64,000 nucleotides of DNA from Litomosoides sigmodontis (taxonomy: Eukaryota; Nematoda; Chromadorea; Rhabditida; Onchocercidae): contig OY718807.1 of NCBI GenBank assembly GCA_963070105.1, positions 9,982,483-10,046,482 of the forward strand, written 5' to 3'. Numbering within the stretch: position 1 is the first letter of the stretch; the number at the start of each line of letters is the position of its first letter. A program made the translations under genes and the position numbers. Of this stretch, positions 35,196 to 47,630 are shown in pieces. The notes beneath the pieces were generated by a model that had not been told where the DNA came from, did no database searches, and saw only the letters and a program-made list of their open reading frames with translations.

Positions 35196-37281
35196 ATGGT
35201 GAATGAGTTAAATATTCTTCACATGCTGATTTTCTTGTGTATTGCATTTGGTCCTCTATGGATTGCTTCTTCGAAATTCAAGTACTGCTTCAAAGTAATC
35301 CTTTATACGATTTGTCTGATGATCGCTGGAACAATTGGTACATGTCTCTCATTACCAAATGGAAGGACACCAAAAAATCACTGGTAAATTATGCGTTTAA
35401 TTTTTAGTGTTTATATACATATCAGAGCTCCTTTTTTTCTGTTATTAATACTTATATGTTTGTTTATCTGATATATCGGTCAAACTTGAAATAGTTGGTT
35501 TGAAGAAATCATTTCAAGATGGCTGGTTTGTGCTCTTGTTCAGTTTACGATAACAGAGAAATCAAACATAGCTAGAATAACGATATTTCTTTGTTAAACT
35601 TCGTAAGCGCTATTTGGTTTTTGCGAAATTTCGATGTATTTATAGAAACTTTCAATCATTAGCGTTGTACTAGTGTAATTAGTTTGAATTCTTAATCGAT
35701 GAATTGGATCAGAGCTTTCATCCTGATACGAGTGTGGTTAGATACTGTTAGGACTTTAAAGACTCTTGTTTATGCAATAGAATTACTTGTACAGAATCAT
35801 TTATACAATAATGCAATAGAATATAGCATTGAAAGCGAGAGTCACGAGGGTTTGAGACTAGGCCGCAGACTGCCAGAGCTAGGCATTATCTGAATCTAGC
35901 ATGGGAACATTGTATGCATATGAATCATACTATTTTAGGCATACGTTTCGTGCTTTTCAAATATTAACGTTTTGGTGTGGCATATCATATGAAATACGCA
36001 ATCGCAATTTTATCGAAGTCGATAATTCGTTTATTATTATCGCAAATCATCAAACTTTGTTAGATGTTTTAAGTATGTTTTATTCTTGATAACGCTTTTC
36101 TCGTTTCCACCACTTGAAATCAGTTTTTGGAATCAAGCTATAAGAATCTTAAAAAAGTTTGATTTAGATTCGGAAAAATTAGATTCAGTTTCAGGTCTAT
36201 CGTAGTGGGCAAAGCCTTAGACTTTTTGTCGTTTAAGCTTTGAGCGGTATTTTTTTGACTTTAATGCGTAAATGCTATATATAATTACATTTTTCAGCTT
36301 TAACTCATGTTTGGCCCGAAAACTGCGTAGTATTATTGAAGAGTAGTTTGAAATTTATGCCTGGTTTCAATATTTGCGCATATCTCTGTGAAGCTATTTT
36401 CGTAAACAGATTCAGCAAAGTCGCTGCTCACAAGTCGGTTGGGCAAGCAATCAATGCAATACGAAATTTTGTAAGTATTTGGATTATTTCACACTTTTTT
36501 GTAAATGTTATGACTAGGAAAAATCTTTACGTTTTATATTACTAATGGTGTTGTTTCTCCTCTTTTTTTGAACATATGCTAAGATGATGTGCGAGTAAAA
36601 AAAGTGAGACATTCTAATTTGAATTGGTCTGTCTATTTTCTAAAAAAAGGAGCAATGTGTGCAATTTTAGAGAAAGATATGGATATTTCCAGAAGGAACA
36701 AGAAACGCAAGTGGTACAATGCTACCGTTTAAAAAAGGTGCTTTCATTATAGCACGTGAAGCTAACGTATGTCATTCGTAGTTTTTGTTTGTTTTTTTCT
36801 TAACTGATAAAACGGATAATTTTTTAAGCAATCTAAATAAGGCTTCATTTAATTTGACAGATTATTCATCGTTTTTGATGGTTGTGAAAAGTGGAGTGTA
36901 TCTTTCAAGTTGGCACCTCCCTTACATCTTTTCTAATTGTACTCTTTCAGGTTCCAATCATTCCAATAGTAATTTCATCGTATCAGTCATTTTATCGGAA
37001 AGTAAGACTTTATATTTAATCTTTTAAACTCTGTAACTCCTAATATCATATTTGTGTAATTGACGAAATGTCGTATTATGTATATACCCCGCTATGCCTT
37101 AGAACTGTTTTATTTGTTTTAGGCTGACTACAAATTTGACTATGGAGGTCGTGTAATAATTGAAATTCTTCCTGCAATTGACCCATCCGCATACTCCGAT
37201 ATTGACAGCATAAGTGAGGAATGTCATAAGCAGATGGAAAATGTTTATCGAACAATAAGCAACGAATTATGCTCAAAATAG
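35196..37281 (+). CDS. 1-acyl-sn-glycerol-3-phosphate acyltransferase (AGPAT / LPAAT)
   Basis: Transfers an acyl group from acyl-CoA to lysophosphatidic acid, giving phosphatidic acid, at the ER membrane. Six exons: 35196-35383, 35939-36072, 36298-36470, 36671-36766, 36951-37001 and 37123-37281, giving 266 aa. The N-terminus is hydrophobic (two likely TM segments, residues 8-24 and 31-50). Catalytic motif I, NHQTLLD, is at 99-105 (NHx4D). Motif II is AIFVNR, where many members have FIDR or FINR. Motif III, IFPEGTR, is at 170-176, followed by LPFKKGAF. Motif IV, VPIIPIV, opens exon 5 and SSYQSFYRK follows, all in family order. It is most like the AGPAT1/2 group (C. elegans acl-1/acl-2 type). 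Exon 3 joins exon 4 as [12 protein letters not shown], a few residues shorter than usual before motif III, so a tiny extra exon may be missing. Confidence 0.93.
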
Positions 37282-38546
37282 GGAATTTTCACTGAATGAT
37301 AGAATTTCAATCGCCTGTAATTCGCTCTCATTATTAGTTTTTCTGACCGTACATAATGCATTATTTGAATACTATTTAGGCAAACATAACTGAGCACCTT
37401 CTCAGCTACCCGTTGTAATTTTTTCTTTGCGTGTATATGTACGATCTTTCTAAGAGTTGGTGAATATCATGACTCCATTTCCTAACAGATTCTCTCTTCA
37501 CTTTCCTACCGAAACGTCTCGTCCATGATTCCATTCATTCATCATTGTTAGCAGTATAAATAATGTTGAATGGCACATATATTTCCCTTTTTTGGTTCTA
37601 TAATTTGAAATATAATTTCACGAGAGAAGTATTAGTAATAAATAGCTCCTATTATTACGTTCCGGTATCCAATGTTTCATCGTTTTATTTTAATTTTTTT
37701 GCCGTTGATTTTGCCTTTACGATTTTTTGCTACATATTTTTCTCTATATATATTATATAATATTATGATTCCATTTTGAAATACCATATATGAAGACTGT
37801 ATTTTAATGCAAGATCCAGCGCACTTGGAAGTATGGTTGTTAGTGTTTATATTTCCCATTCGCATGCTACACATGAAATTGATGCAATGAAAGATTAGCT
37901 AAATTATGTTTTAATTAGAACGCAAAACACGACACAGGTCGATACATGTGACTGAATGAATTACTTTAAAGGACGAATAAAAGTCCTTTAAATTTTATGA
38001 AAGTTAAGAAGTAATTTTTGTTTTAAGCTACATATGACAGCTGTTGCTGTTATGTTTTCATATTTAATTTGATAAAAATGTTTACTTAAAATATTTGTCT
38101 GAACATTTCTTTGAATTCACTATAATATAAAACTTGAAATACAGTGTCTTAGTCTAGTCGCACAAAGTTCCGAAGAAGGAAAAATTATTTCAGAGTCAAA
38201 GATGTAATTGTACAGTAATCGGATCTCCTGATATTTTCAGTGATATCACTGACAAAAACTAGATGGGAGCTGAGTACGGCGATGTCGCAATTACAAGCGA
38301 GACGATGGTGATTGCATGGCGGCCGGCTCCTTAGAGCCGCACACAGCGTAACATTACAAATTGGTGGCGGAGTTCCGTGTCCGGGACGTGGTAGTGGCAC
38401 CTTGAACCTTGTCAGTTTGAGGGTTAATTCCACTTTTTAATTCCAATTTTTACTACAGGCTACTTATTAAAGTCATATTTTTCTTGTTTGTGGAAACTTT
38501 GAGGAGAATTAGATGATATGAAAATGTACTGCTTATTAGATATTTT
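37282..38546. other. intergenic between AGPAT and FIS1
   Basis: Contains a GC-richer block (about 38260-38410) with a perfect 6-bp stem hairpin, and the first copy of an 87-bp duplicated segment (38449-38536) abutting the FIS1 start. No protein-coding exon recognised. Confidence 0.55.
38449..38536 (+). repeat. 87-bp duplicated segment, copy 1 (FIS1 5' flank)
   Basis: Nearly identical to 39139-39225 (a handful of mismatches and one single-base indel), sharing a core TTTTTCTTGTTTGTGGAAAC. This copy ends 15 bases before the FIS1 ATG. Confidence 0.9.
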
Positions 38547-38549
38547 CAG
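38541..38549 (+). promoter_or_regulatory. candidate spliced-leader acceptor of FIS1
   Basis: TATTTTCAG ends two bases before the FIS1 ATG, with no cis donor in frame upstream. A near-zero 5' UTR after a strong acceptor is typical of SL trans-splicing in nematodes. Confidence 0.5.
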
Positions 38550-38551
38550 AC

Positions 38552-40263
38552 ATGGATTCTGGTATGATTGTGGATGAACGAATCGATCCGGACTTTTTGG
38601 CCGTATGTTGATTGTCTTTTTTATTCTTACTGTATTATCAAATTCAGAATTCAAGTGCCATTGATTTTTGAGATAAACACACGTTTGCAAAAGACTGTTT
38701 TTCCAACTCTGCCTTTAGCAGTAACAGTCTTAAGTATTACTTCTAGTAATATGTCTTTGCACAGTTACATTTCAAGTCATTCTACACGTTGTTAGGTCTT
38801 CATAATTGTGATTCCACTGATTTGGTTCTTTGTGGTATCATTTTAATTGACACTTTAATTCCACTGATTTTATGACGTAATAATTGGTAATAACGTGGTT
38901 TTACGTAGGTAATAACGTGGTAATAATTATAGTAGTAATAACGTGATAATTAATAATTATAACGTGGGTAATAACATGGTAATAACGTAATAATTGGCAA
39001 CATAACTGGCAACGGTAATAATAGTTTTAATTAGTACTTTGTTGCATTTTAATGACTGATTGTTTTACTCATAGTTGCCAAAGCAAGTATTTTATTCTTT
39101 TTGCGATCCGATGGTCTAGTCACAGCATACTCTATGTATTTACTACAAGCTGCTTATTAACGTCATATTTTTCTTGTTTGTGGAAACTTTGAGGAGAATT
39201 AGATGATAGGAAATGTACTGCTTATCGTATAGCGTCGTTTTAATTAATTTGGAGCATATTAAAGGGATTATTATGTGAAATTTGTTTAACAGCAATAAAA
39301 ATAGGTATGTTCACTGGCTGTAAGGTATTTTTGTTCCAGAACTTGGAAAGGACCTACAATGAACAAGTAGCTCGCGGTAGTCCAAGTGCGGTTGCAGTAT
39401 TTTCATATGCTCAGGGCTTGATCAAATCAAACAACCGCAATGTTTGTAAAGGGATTAAATTATTGGAAGGTTACTAGATTATTGGTACTATGTCCCTTGA
39501 AAAACTAACTTAGTTGGACATTAATCACGATTAATGGCGATAAACAAGTTGATTTCCATGAAAACATGCTGCTATATGTGTTAGACAACTATGTTACAGT
39601 AAATCATGCTTTAGGAGTACACTAAAAAAATTAATCATGGCAACATATTTAAAAAACAGTTGAGATTTTAGGTATGCTTATTATGCAGTATATGTTTTAA
39701 GGCAACAAATTATAATGCTGAAATAACTATGACAAAATGTATTCCGTTTAATTTGTTTTCTTAAGATAAGGCGACATTTTCTGACCACCAGAAGTAATAT
39801 TGTGTGTAGATTTTTGTATTTTAGATTTATTGCGGCAAGAAGTTGAAGACATATCAAAGCGTGATTATGTGTACTATCTTGCAGTAGCACATACTCGCCT
39901 GAAGGTAAGGCTCAATATCATGAAACCTTTTCAGAATGATCGATTTTATTGAACGATGAAGCCTAAAATTTTAGGAATACGATCGTGCTCTTGCATACAT
40001 TGATGTTTTACTTAGTGCGGAGTCGAATAATCGTCAAGCGTTAGGTCTGAAGGATGTGATTAAATATAGAATGAAAAAAGGTAAGCATCGGTTTTCTTGC
40101 AATGTACGTTTTTTTGATAAAGTTATGAAATGTCTTTTTTACCGGATAGCAATTTTAATCTAAGATTCGTTCAGACGGCATCATTGGTATGGCAATATTG
40201 GGTGGAGGAATTGCTGTAATTGGGGGTTTAGCGATTGCTGCGCTTGCTGTTTCAAAAAGGTGA
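38552..40263 (+). CDS. FIS1: mitochondrial fission protein FIS1
   Basis: Tail-anchored protein of the outer mitochondrial (and peroxisomal) membrane that takes part in fission. Five exons: 38552-38602, 39340-39469, 39825-39904, 39975-40080 and 40175-40263, giving 151 aa, the family norm. Helical TPR-like core: FSYAQGLIKSNNRNVCKGIK (the family's YAWCLVRS....I..GI), KRDYVYYLAVAHTRLKEYDRAL (the family's RDYVFYLAVGNYRLKEYEKAL) and LLSAESNNRQALGLKDVI. The C-terminal anchor is IIGMAILGGGIAVIGGLAIAALAV followed by SKR and TGA, as in other FIS1 proteins. The last AG/GTGATC could also act as a phase-2 donor into coding-like exons 1.6 kb downstream. That would add residues after the anchor, so I prefer the stop. 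Intron 1 holds a minisatellite and the second copy of the 87-bp duplication. Confidence 0.93.
38872..39020 (+). repeat. degenerate GTAATAACGTGG minisatellite in FIS1 intron 1
   Basis: About ten imperfect copies of a GTAATAACGTGG / GTAATAATTGG-like unit in tandem, with variable AT spacers. Confidence 0.8.
39139..39225 (+). repeat. 87-bp duplicated segment, copy 2 (FIS1 intron 1)
   Basis: Second copy of the segment at 38449-38536, same orientation, about 690 bases downstream, inside intron 1 of FIS1. The match stops where copy 1 leads into the TATTTTCAG acceptor. Confidence 0.9.
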
Positions 40264-41862
40264 TCTTATTTATACTTGACATCATTGTTTTTCGTTTCAA
40301 AAATACGAAAGCAAATAGAGCAGGCTAGCATTCTAACTGAATGAAGCAGAGAAAATGGAATACTTTACTCAAACACCATTTAGAAAGTTGGATTTAAAGT
40401 TTTGGGTTGTTTTCAGAAGTTCTCATTCATAAACAGTGGTATATTATGTGTAATTATTACCGACCGCAATATTATCTCATCATTTAACTGTAAGATTAAT
40501 TTGTTCATTATTTAGTCAAGTCACAGATTTCATATTCTTGGAATGTACGTACTTACCTTCGGATATACTTTGTACCATCCATTTCCAGTAATTTTCTTTC
40601 CAATCATTTACAATTTCAAATTCAGCATATGTTTAAAGTGTTGAATTTCTATATTTTCTTAAATATGAAGTGCTGCAGTTACGGTTGAGGTAAGTTGGTG
40701 TTTGAGATACTAAAATTGCAGTCATGGCAAGTTGATGTTTGAACAAAATGTGATGTAAATGAGGACGTGAGCAGGATTACTTAGTGTTCAGGCGTTTACA
40801 GTCGTCAGGCGTTGCGGTTTTATTTTTCTTTTACTTATTTGTGCTCGTTGCAGTGAATAGCATACATCCGCTAGCGAATTTTCTCAAGTTACAACAGATA
40901 AATGAATAATTTGGTAAGCCATCTGTCATCCTTTCGCAGCTGCGATATGAAATGAGTGCCTTAAGCACTTGATGGAGTGAAGTTTTATTTGGGAAAGTAA
41001 GATATTTCATAAGCAAAGGAAAAATACTTAAACACTGAGCATGGCAGCAAGATAAGCTGTTCAATCCAGTATAAGACATCATGAAACATTTTATTAGTAC
41101 TGTAATAGAAAATGAATAGTTTTGTCACTGTTTACGCAGTGCTAATTGATATGCTAGTCAGTCCAAACACTGGTAATAAATAGATTCGTTTAAAAAAAAT
41201 CACATCAGCTTCAATTCTTTAAAAATGCACGAAATTTCTGGTTCCATGCATTAAAAGTGGAGCCTAAAATATTGCTAGATGTAATGCAACAGAACGAAAT
41301 CGAAAACAATTAGTTCGAATACTGAACAGGAAGAGTACTTGTGGTTTTACATGGAATACCGGAGTTTAACACTGTATGTAAGAAGGTTTAACTTGAAATC
41401 GAGATGTAAAGTATCCATCTTCACTCAGTGATAGCTCACTTAATCACCGCAATAACACAGCTGTGATTAATAAACGTACGGGAAGAAGTCCTGCTTCGAG
41501 TTCTGTAATGAATTCGTCTCATTTAGTGTGATATTACTGTTCTTATAAGTTTCACACCCACAAAACTCAGAGCACCTATTAGCCTTAAAATTGATCATTT
41601 AAAAGGAAGGATAGCAAATTTTAACGGAATTAATGATATGTTTGGTTTTTTTTATCTTCATAATTTTATGCAGTGAACATCAATGCTTTTTTTACAATGT
41701 TTTGGAGCAGATCTCCCTTTACAATCGGTTAATTGTGTATGTCCTAGCACCTGTAAACTTTGTTTTAAATTTTTGATTAATTCTTAGCTTACTTTCACAA
41801 GGCACTACATTTTAATCCTCAACATGCCATCATTGTTTCTCTCCTCCTTCATCCTGCAGAGT
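40264..41862. other. intergenic or intronic DNA after FIS1
   Basis: No exon recognised. It would be intronic only if the downstream coding-like exons belong to FIS1. Confidence 0.4.
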
Positions 41863-42125
41863 AAAATTAGGGTTCGAGAATGTGGGCGATGATGTTGAGT
41901 TAGTTGAAGTGCACGCCACAGATACCGTTGTTGATGTATTGTTTGAGTCAAGTGGTGAAGTTATGGTAACACCCACAGTTGGACCATTGTTCTGCAAGTG
42001 AAGCTATATTAACTTTAAAATCACTTACATATAATCTTAAAGTTGAAAAAATGAACTTCTAGACATTTTCTTTTCCTACAGAAATTTTATTGCGGGCTAC
42101 TATAGAGGGATACTTAGTATTCAGG
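41863..42125 (+). CDS. two phase-matched orphan coding-like exons
   Basis: Exon a (41863-41998) follows CCTGCAG and reads VKLGFENVGDDVELVEVHA, then TDTVVDVLFESSGEVMVTPT and VGPLFC. It ends at AA|GTGAAG (phase 2), or earlier at ATG|GTAACA. Exon b (42082-42125) follows TCCTACAG and continues in phase as KNFIAGYYRGILSIQ, ending at a good GTAAGA donor. The acidic, non-repetitive composition looks like real protein. I recognise no family. Exon a starts in phase 2, which matches a possible AG|GTGATC donor at the very end of FIS1, but it may belong to a separate gene. No further exon can be linked with confidence. Confidence 0.4.
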
Positions 42126-45100
42126 TAAGACTTTGCAATGCATAGTATTGCATTTTAAACTGTAGAAAATAACTGCACGGCTTACTAAACAACTCTTTCT
42201 CACTTGAGATTACAGGTGCAGTGATTTTTTCTTTGCAAGGACGCGCCAAATGCAAAGAAATCCGTGCTTGTTGAAGTGAACTTGAATTATAGGGGAGACT
42301 TTCTGCTTGCTCTTTCTGCCTATAACTTGCCTGGATAGAAACTATGGGGAAATTTGATTGAGCTTTTTTTCGGTCGCTAAAATATACGTAGCAAGCGAGC
42401 AACACACGGATCACCCACGTCAGCATCAACGCAAAAGTGAATGGAGATATGGCATAAATTAAAGCATTCAGTCGAATATCTGAAATAATGTGAAGGTAAT
42501 AAGATTGCTGTGGAGAGGGAAAAAATCAGAGTAGGAGGTCTGAGTCGTACATCAACCTGTCGATGTGTGATGCTTTCATCCATGAAACTACTGGACAGTT
42601 TTCTTGAGCACGCATATTTCCTACCATGCGGAAGCTATTTAGCATTCATTTTTTCCCTCACAGAGTGAGTGAAAGCTCGAGTAGTCTCGCTATTACTGCA
42701 GGTGTTGCTTAATTTCCTCGCTGACCTTGATTACATGCACTCTTCAAACTGTCATGTTATCTCGTCCAGCTTTACCGCTGAACTGATTACCCACTTATTT
42801 CTGATTAAATATCTGTTTTGCGCATTAATCTTAATTTTTTCGTCTTTATTTTCGAGAAGTCGTGTGCTAGAAGCGGTTTCTGCAAGCACCTCAGAAAAAC
42901 AGACGTTAAGGGTTTCTAAGTGAGCCTGAAATAGGATTGTTTTAAAGGCACTATCCGCTTGCTGTCGAAGAAAATTAATATAAGTATCAGAAAGTGTGAA
43001 TCTTACTGGATGCTTTTGTCGATGGATAAGTGTAAAAGCTTGGCGCCCAAGAATTTTTGGGCCATATTATAGTTAAAACGCTTACGCAGAATAAAATCAT
43101 CGAAGCCACCAGAGTTAAGAGCTGAAAATGAAAAGTGTCCATATAAATTTCAAATATAACTTAATGGAATTCTGAAGGAGAATGAATGAAACGTATTGCT
43201 ACAACTACTAACATACTTGCTGAAAATGACTCTTTCTGTCCGAGATTTCCTTAAGAGATTACAGTTTAAGAGATATGAAACCTGAATGAAAAGATATGGT
43301 AATAAGAAAGACGCTGATTTGAAGCAATAAGCGATGATCAGTGAAATCCCAAATAAAGCGTTGCAAGCTTCCGCAAAAATTTCTACCCATCCTGGAACAG
43401 TAATTAGAGTTCGAGTAGCTAGCTATTTCAGAAGTATCAGCAGAACTTAAATCAATAAAAGTGTTCCGAATGTTACAAAAACAGTGGTAAGAAAGAAATA
43501 TGTAATGAAGCAACTACATGTTGTAAAAGAGCAATGACGTAGAAATTAAAGGAATTTCGTTTCACAGGAACATTTTGGCGGACAGAATGATTTTTTAAGA
43601 CTATGGTGGCAATAATTATGATATTTTAATAGCTTTTCAAGTGTTGCTAAGGAGTGATCAAGGAGCTATCGTTCGGTTGAGAAGAGGCAGAAAAGAAGAA
43701 AGACATTACCGAAAGTTATTCCTCGATTGGCTATGAAATCGATCCATCGAAATATATCCCATGCAAAAGTAACAATTATAATGAGTTGTAAGGCAGTCTG
43801 CAATGATTAGTTTGGAGCAATTTCTGTTGCAGAGAACTAAATTCAAATATTATTGACTGTGGCATAACGCATACTTGAACATGCACACGTCCGAAACAAG
43901 TGTAGTACTGCGGAGTTGTACGATTTCGAGGTGGCAGATTTGATTTCAAGCAGTCGAGTAGCATCTTTCTCGATTTGTCAAATCTTGTAAAAGTCGAAAA
44001 TTACTCTTAAGTGTGCTAATTTTTATGTTTTGAGAATAAATCTTTCCATATAATTAGCATTTTTTGTTCATTTGGAATCTGAAAATTGAAGGATTTTGCA
44101 TTTGCTAGTAACGTGACTAGTAACGTGTTTTGCAAATGATCGAACACTTCATTGAGCACAAATCAAATACTGGAAGATTTTCGCATTACAGTCAAACCTA
44201 AAAACTGGCCAAGAGAAGTCCTATTAAAAACATAACAAATATAAAATTCACAAAATTAAAAGTAAATCAAACGAGGATGGGGAAACGTAATGCGAAAGGT
44301 TTGGGGCAAATCAATTTTGTGCACCAAACTTTAAGTTCTGATATGAAAGTAATAGAAATTGATTTGCAGCGCCACGTGGATGCGAGAAAGCTGAAAATTG
44401 CAAGAATAAGTGGAACTACTTGAACTGGCTAGGCATTGAACTTGAACTAATCTATGATATTTGGTGAGTAGATATATGCGAAGAAAGTGATATTCATGCA
44501 ACGTGCGTCCCCGCTAATTAAAAAAAAAGCACTACAAAAAGGCTAATTAACATCCATTTGTGCAAAGAATTCAAATTACAGTACTTAAAGTTTGGTGCAC
44601 TAAATTGATTTGCCACGTCTAACTATCCATAACAAATGGAAAGCGAAATAGCACTACATACTTTTCCAATATCAAAAAAATAAAAGCTTGAAAATTTCTA
44701 TTCATTGACTGCTTTCATTGAATTTAACTATTTCGTATTTCTATTTCAATCTCACAATTTTTCAATCTTACCGCTATTTATCGCTTCTGATAACCAGTAC
44801 ACCGACCGGAACATGACCAACTGATACTTATACTTTCAAAGACAATTACGCTCCCAACTACTAACACAACAATCAAGCATTTATCATTTAATTCTTTCAC
44901 TCGCAGCGCAGCACACCATCGTCTTCATTTGCTCACAAACAAAGAAAAGGTAAGTGCGAAAGGAATGAAAATAGGTAATCATAATTACATTAAAAGAAAG
45001 TATGAAGGGGAATACGAATGCAACAGCTATCGTTAACCACTTCCTCCTCGAGCGAAAAAAAATAAAATTTGAGCTTTTGATCACTGAACTTGACAACTAG

Positions 45101-47500
45101 TTGTTAGTTATTAGTAATTAATTAAGCAAATTAACAATAAATAAATAGCACAACTTTTCTAAGTTCCACATTGAGATATTAAGCTGCAGAGTTTCAAGTT
45201 TTTTAGCATCAAACTTTGTTTTTCGCCTCAGTGATAATCCTGTAAAAGCTATGTGAAGTGCTACAAACTTTGAACAAAAAAATTGTAAATTTTAAAAAGA
45301 AAACAAATTTCAGTGAATTAGATTGGTTAGCTGGAAGCGTTAGTAACTGAAATTCTTCACGTCCAAAAAAGTGATCTGCAAGTCGACTCACTAAGTTTTA
45401 AATTAAAATTATAGAGGAAAATAAAAAAGGCCAGAAGGTTGAGAAAATAAATCAATCTTAAAGTGGTGCATTAATGAAGAAGCTAGTTTAGAGATTATAA
45501 ATATTATTAATTAGAAAACTAAGAGTGAAGAAAAGTTGAATTGGAGTAGATGCGGCTTAATTAAAGGAAAAAAGAATTAAACAAATTGTGGTGAAGCAGT
45601 TGGAATAACTCTGCAACAAAAACGACTTCTATGATGTGAGCGAGTTTTTTTCATTTTAAATTAGTTAAAAAATTTAAAAATAACTGTGAACAGAAATTTT
45701 TCTATGTTATTTCTATGTTACGCACACACACACGCACACACAGACACACACACACAAATGTGTGATTTCGAATTAGACAAAAATTGAAATTGAAATTGAT
45801 GAGGAATGTGAGAGGAATCGGCGCAGGGAAATAATTAATCTCTTGATGAATGGCTTATTCTACAGCTTTGTTACAAATAAATTAAAATACTAAACTCCGC
45901 AAATTTAATAGCGAAATAATGTACAGTTATAAGTCTTAAGTTAGACGTTTGAATTTGAAACTAATAGCGAGAGGATTTAAATTTTCAGTTATTCAATAAA
46001 TGCCAAACTTTCGCTGTATAATTTTTTTCTTTCTTTTTCCTTCTTCTTCTTCTTTCTCTCTCTCTCTCTCAAGCACTAGTCCCTTTTAAATGCTAAGGAA
46101 TACGGAAATTGTTATGATAACGTATGAGAGGAGAAGATAAGAGGAAATAAGCAATGTAATAAACAGAAAATAGGAACGATAAGCAACAGGTGTTAAGACC
46201 TGACCGATCGATTAGCTGCGTCTCTGATAATTCTAACTAAATCAAAGATGTGCTTGTCGAAATAATAACTTTCATTGAGCAGTATTCGGTTGAAATTCCA
46301 ATAACAGATTAATGCACAAAAGCATTGATCCTAAAATTTTCATGCTTACTGTTGCACGAGACAGTGGATAAGTGATCCTGAGCGGCCATTGCAGCTAATG
46401 CAATGAATGAACTAGCTAATTTCGCGCAATCGATAAACTGAGTGATTAATTTTGCAAAAAAAAAAATAGCATTACAAATTTTAGCGATGAATACTCCACG
46501 ATGCTTTAATTTTTTGCCACAACGACGAAATTTGTTGGTTTCCTTTTTTTTTTGTTTTGAATATATTAATGCTATTAGCGATAAAATAGCCGTAAGAGAA
46601 GAACGCATTGGAATTTGTTGTGTGAAACTAAACATTTCGCTTTCCTCCCTTTAGCGACAAATCACCGATTGCATTTAATAAGCTATGAAATAAATTGTGT
46701 TGAATAATTTCCCAAGAAAATAGTGGCATAAATTTAAGTAAAACATAAGCGCAAAGGTTAGCTCGTCCATGGAGGAACACAAAAAGAGATGAAAATCGGA
46801 TTTTTTTACTTTCTTAAAGAACACACCAGTTGAAAAGAAAACACATCCTTTCATCTTTCTGAGGAGGAAGAAGACAGCTTGTGCAATTTCATCTCTTCGA
46901 AAAACTCCTACTCATTTCAAACAGCAGAACCGTGCAGGATCGAGGAAAATTGACATTTGGCTTCACTCAAAGGCAATTAAAAATATGACAGAGTGGGAGC
47001 ATTTTGCTTCAAACCATAAAAATATCCTAGCCGAATGATTTATCGACAGTATCGATCGGAAATTACGAAGTTCAAAGGGAAGAGATGCTAAGCCTTTGCT
47101 CGAAAAGGATTTAGCTAATAGAAAATGCAGAAAGCTAATAGATAAACAAGGAGGATGTTATTGTTCGTTCCGGAAATATTGGAAAGCGAATAAAAATTAT
47201 TTAAATTAGTCAGACGCTACTTAGTCGGCATTTCTGGAACGACAAATTTTTGATTGAAATGTCAGTAATTGAATGTGAACTTTCAACTTTCCGAGGTTTT
47301 CTTCCACGTCCTCCTTGTACGCGTTTTCAGTTGTCGGAAGGGAAGGAAGAGAGAGAAGCAAAGTGATGCGAAAAGATAAAAAATGACTGGAAGAGGAGAG
47401 CGCGAAGTAAAATGGAATGCGATTGACAGGGCCGAATTGAGATGGTTGCTAAGTGGTATATGAAAATTGGGTTTTTAAATTCCTGATCGTTCAATTTCAG
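42126..47500. other. gene-poor region, no supported gene
   Basis: About 5.4 kb. Contains a (CA)n tract (45722-45758) and a CTT/TC-rich tract (46030-46070). Short open frames on both strands have no splice or family support. Parts may be long introns of a gene represented by the orphan exons on either side. Confidence 0.5.
45722..45758 (+). repeat. imperfect (CA)n microsatellite
   Basis: GCACACACACACGCACACACAGACACACACACACA, an interrupted CA tract in gene-poor DNA. Confidence 0.9.
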
Positions 47501-47630
47501 CTTGCAGCAGTAACAACGACTCGTACTTTAAAAATGCCTACACAATCGATAAATATCGGAGGCAGTTGTTGTTGTGCAAAATGGAACGAAGTGAATTTTA
47601 TGTTGAATGTAAATGTTGGATGTAAATGCC
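47501..47630 (+). CDS. orphan coding-like exon, cysteine-containing
   Basis: After the acceptor TTCAATTTCAG an open frame (phase 1) reads CSSNNDSYFKNAYTIDKYRR, then QLLLCKMERSEFYVECKCW, and ends in TAA, with a GTAAAT donor possible before the last two cysteines. The mix of residues and four cysteines looks like an extracellular segment. I do not recognise it and see no partner exon. An overlapping frame starting at GTG 47453 runs through the acceptor and is a less likely reading. Confidence 0.3.

Noticed and set aside
38185..38433. 82-codon minus-strand frame before FIS1
   Set aside because: Coincides with the GC-rich hairpin block; no acceptor, donor or family support.
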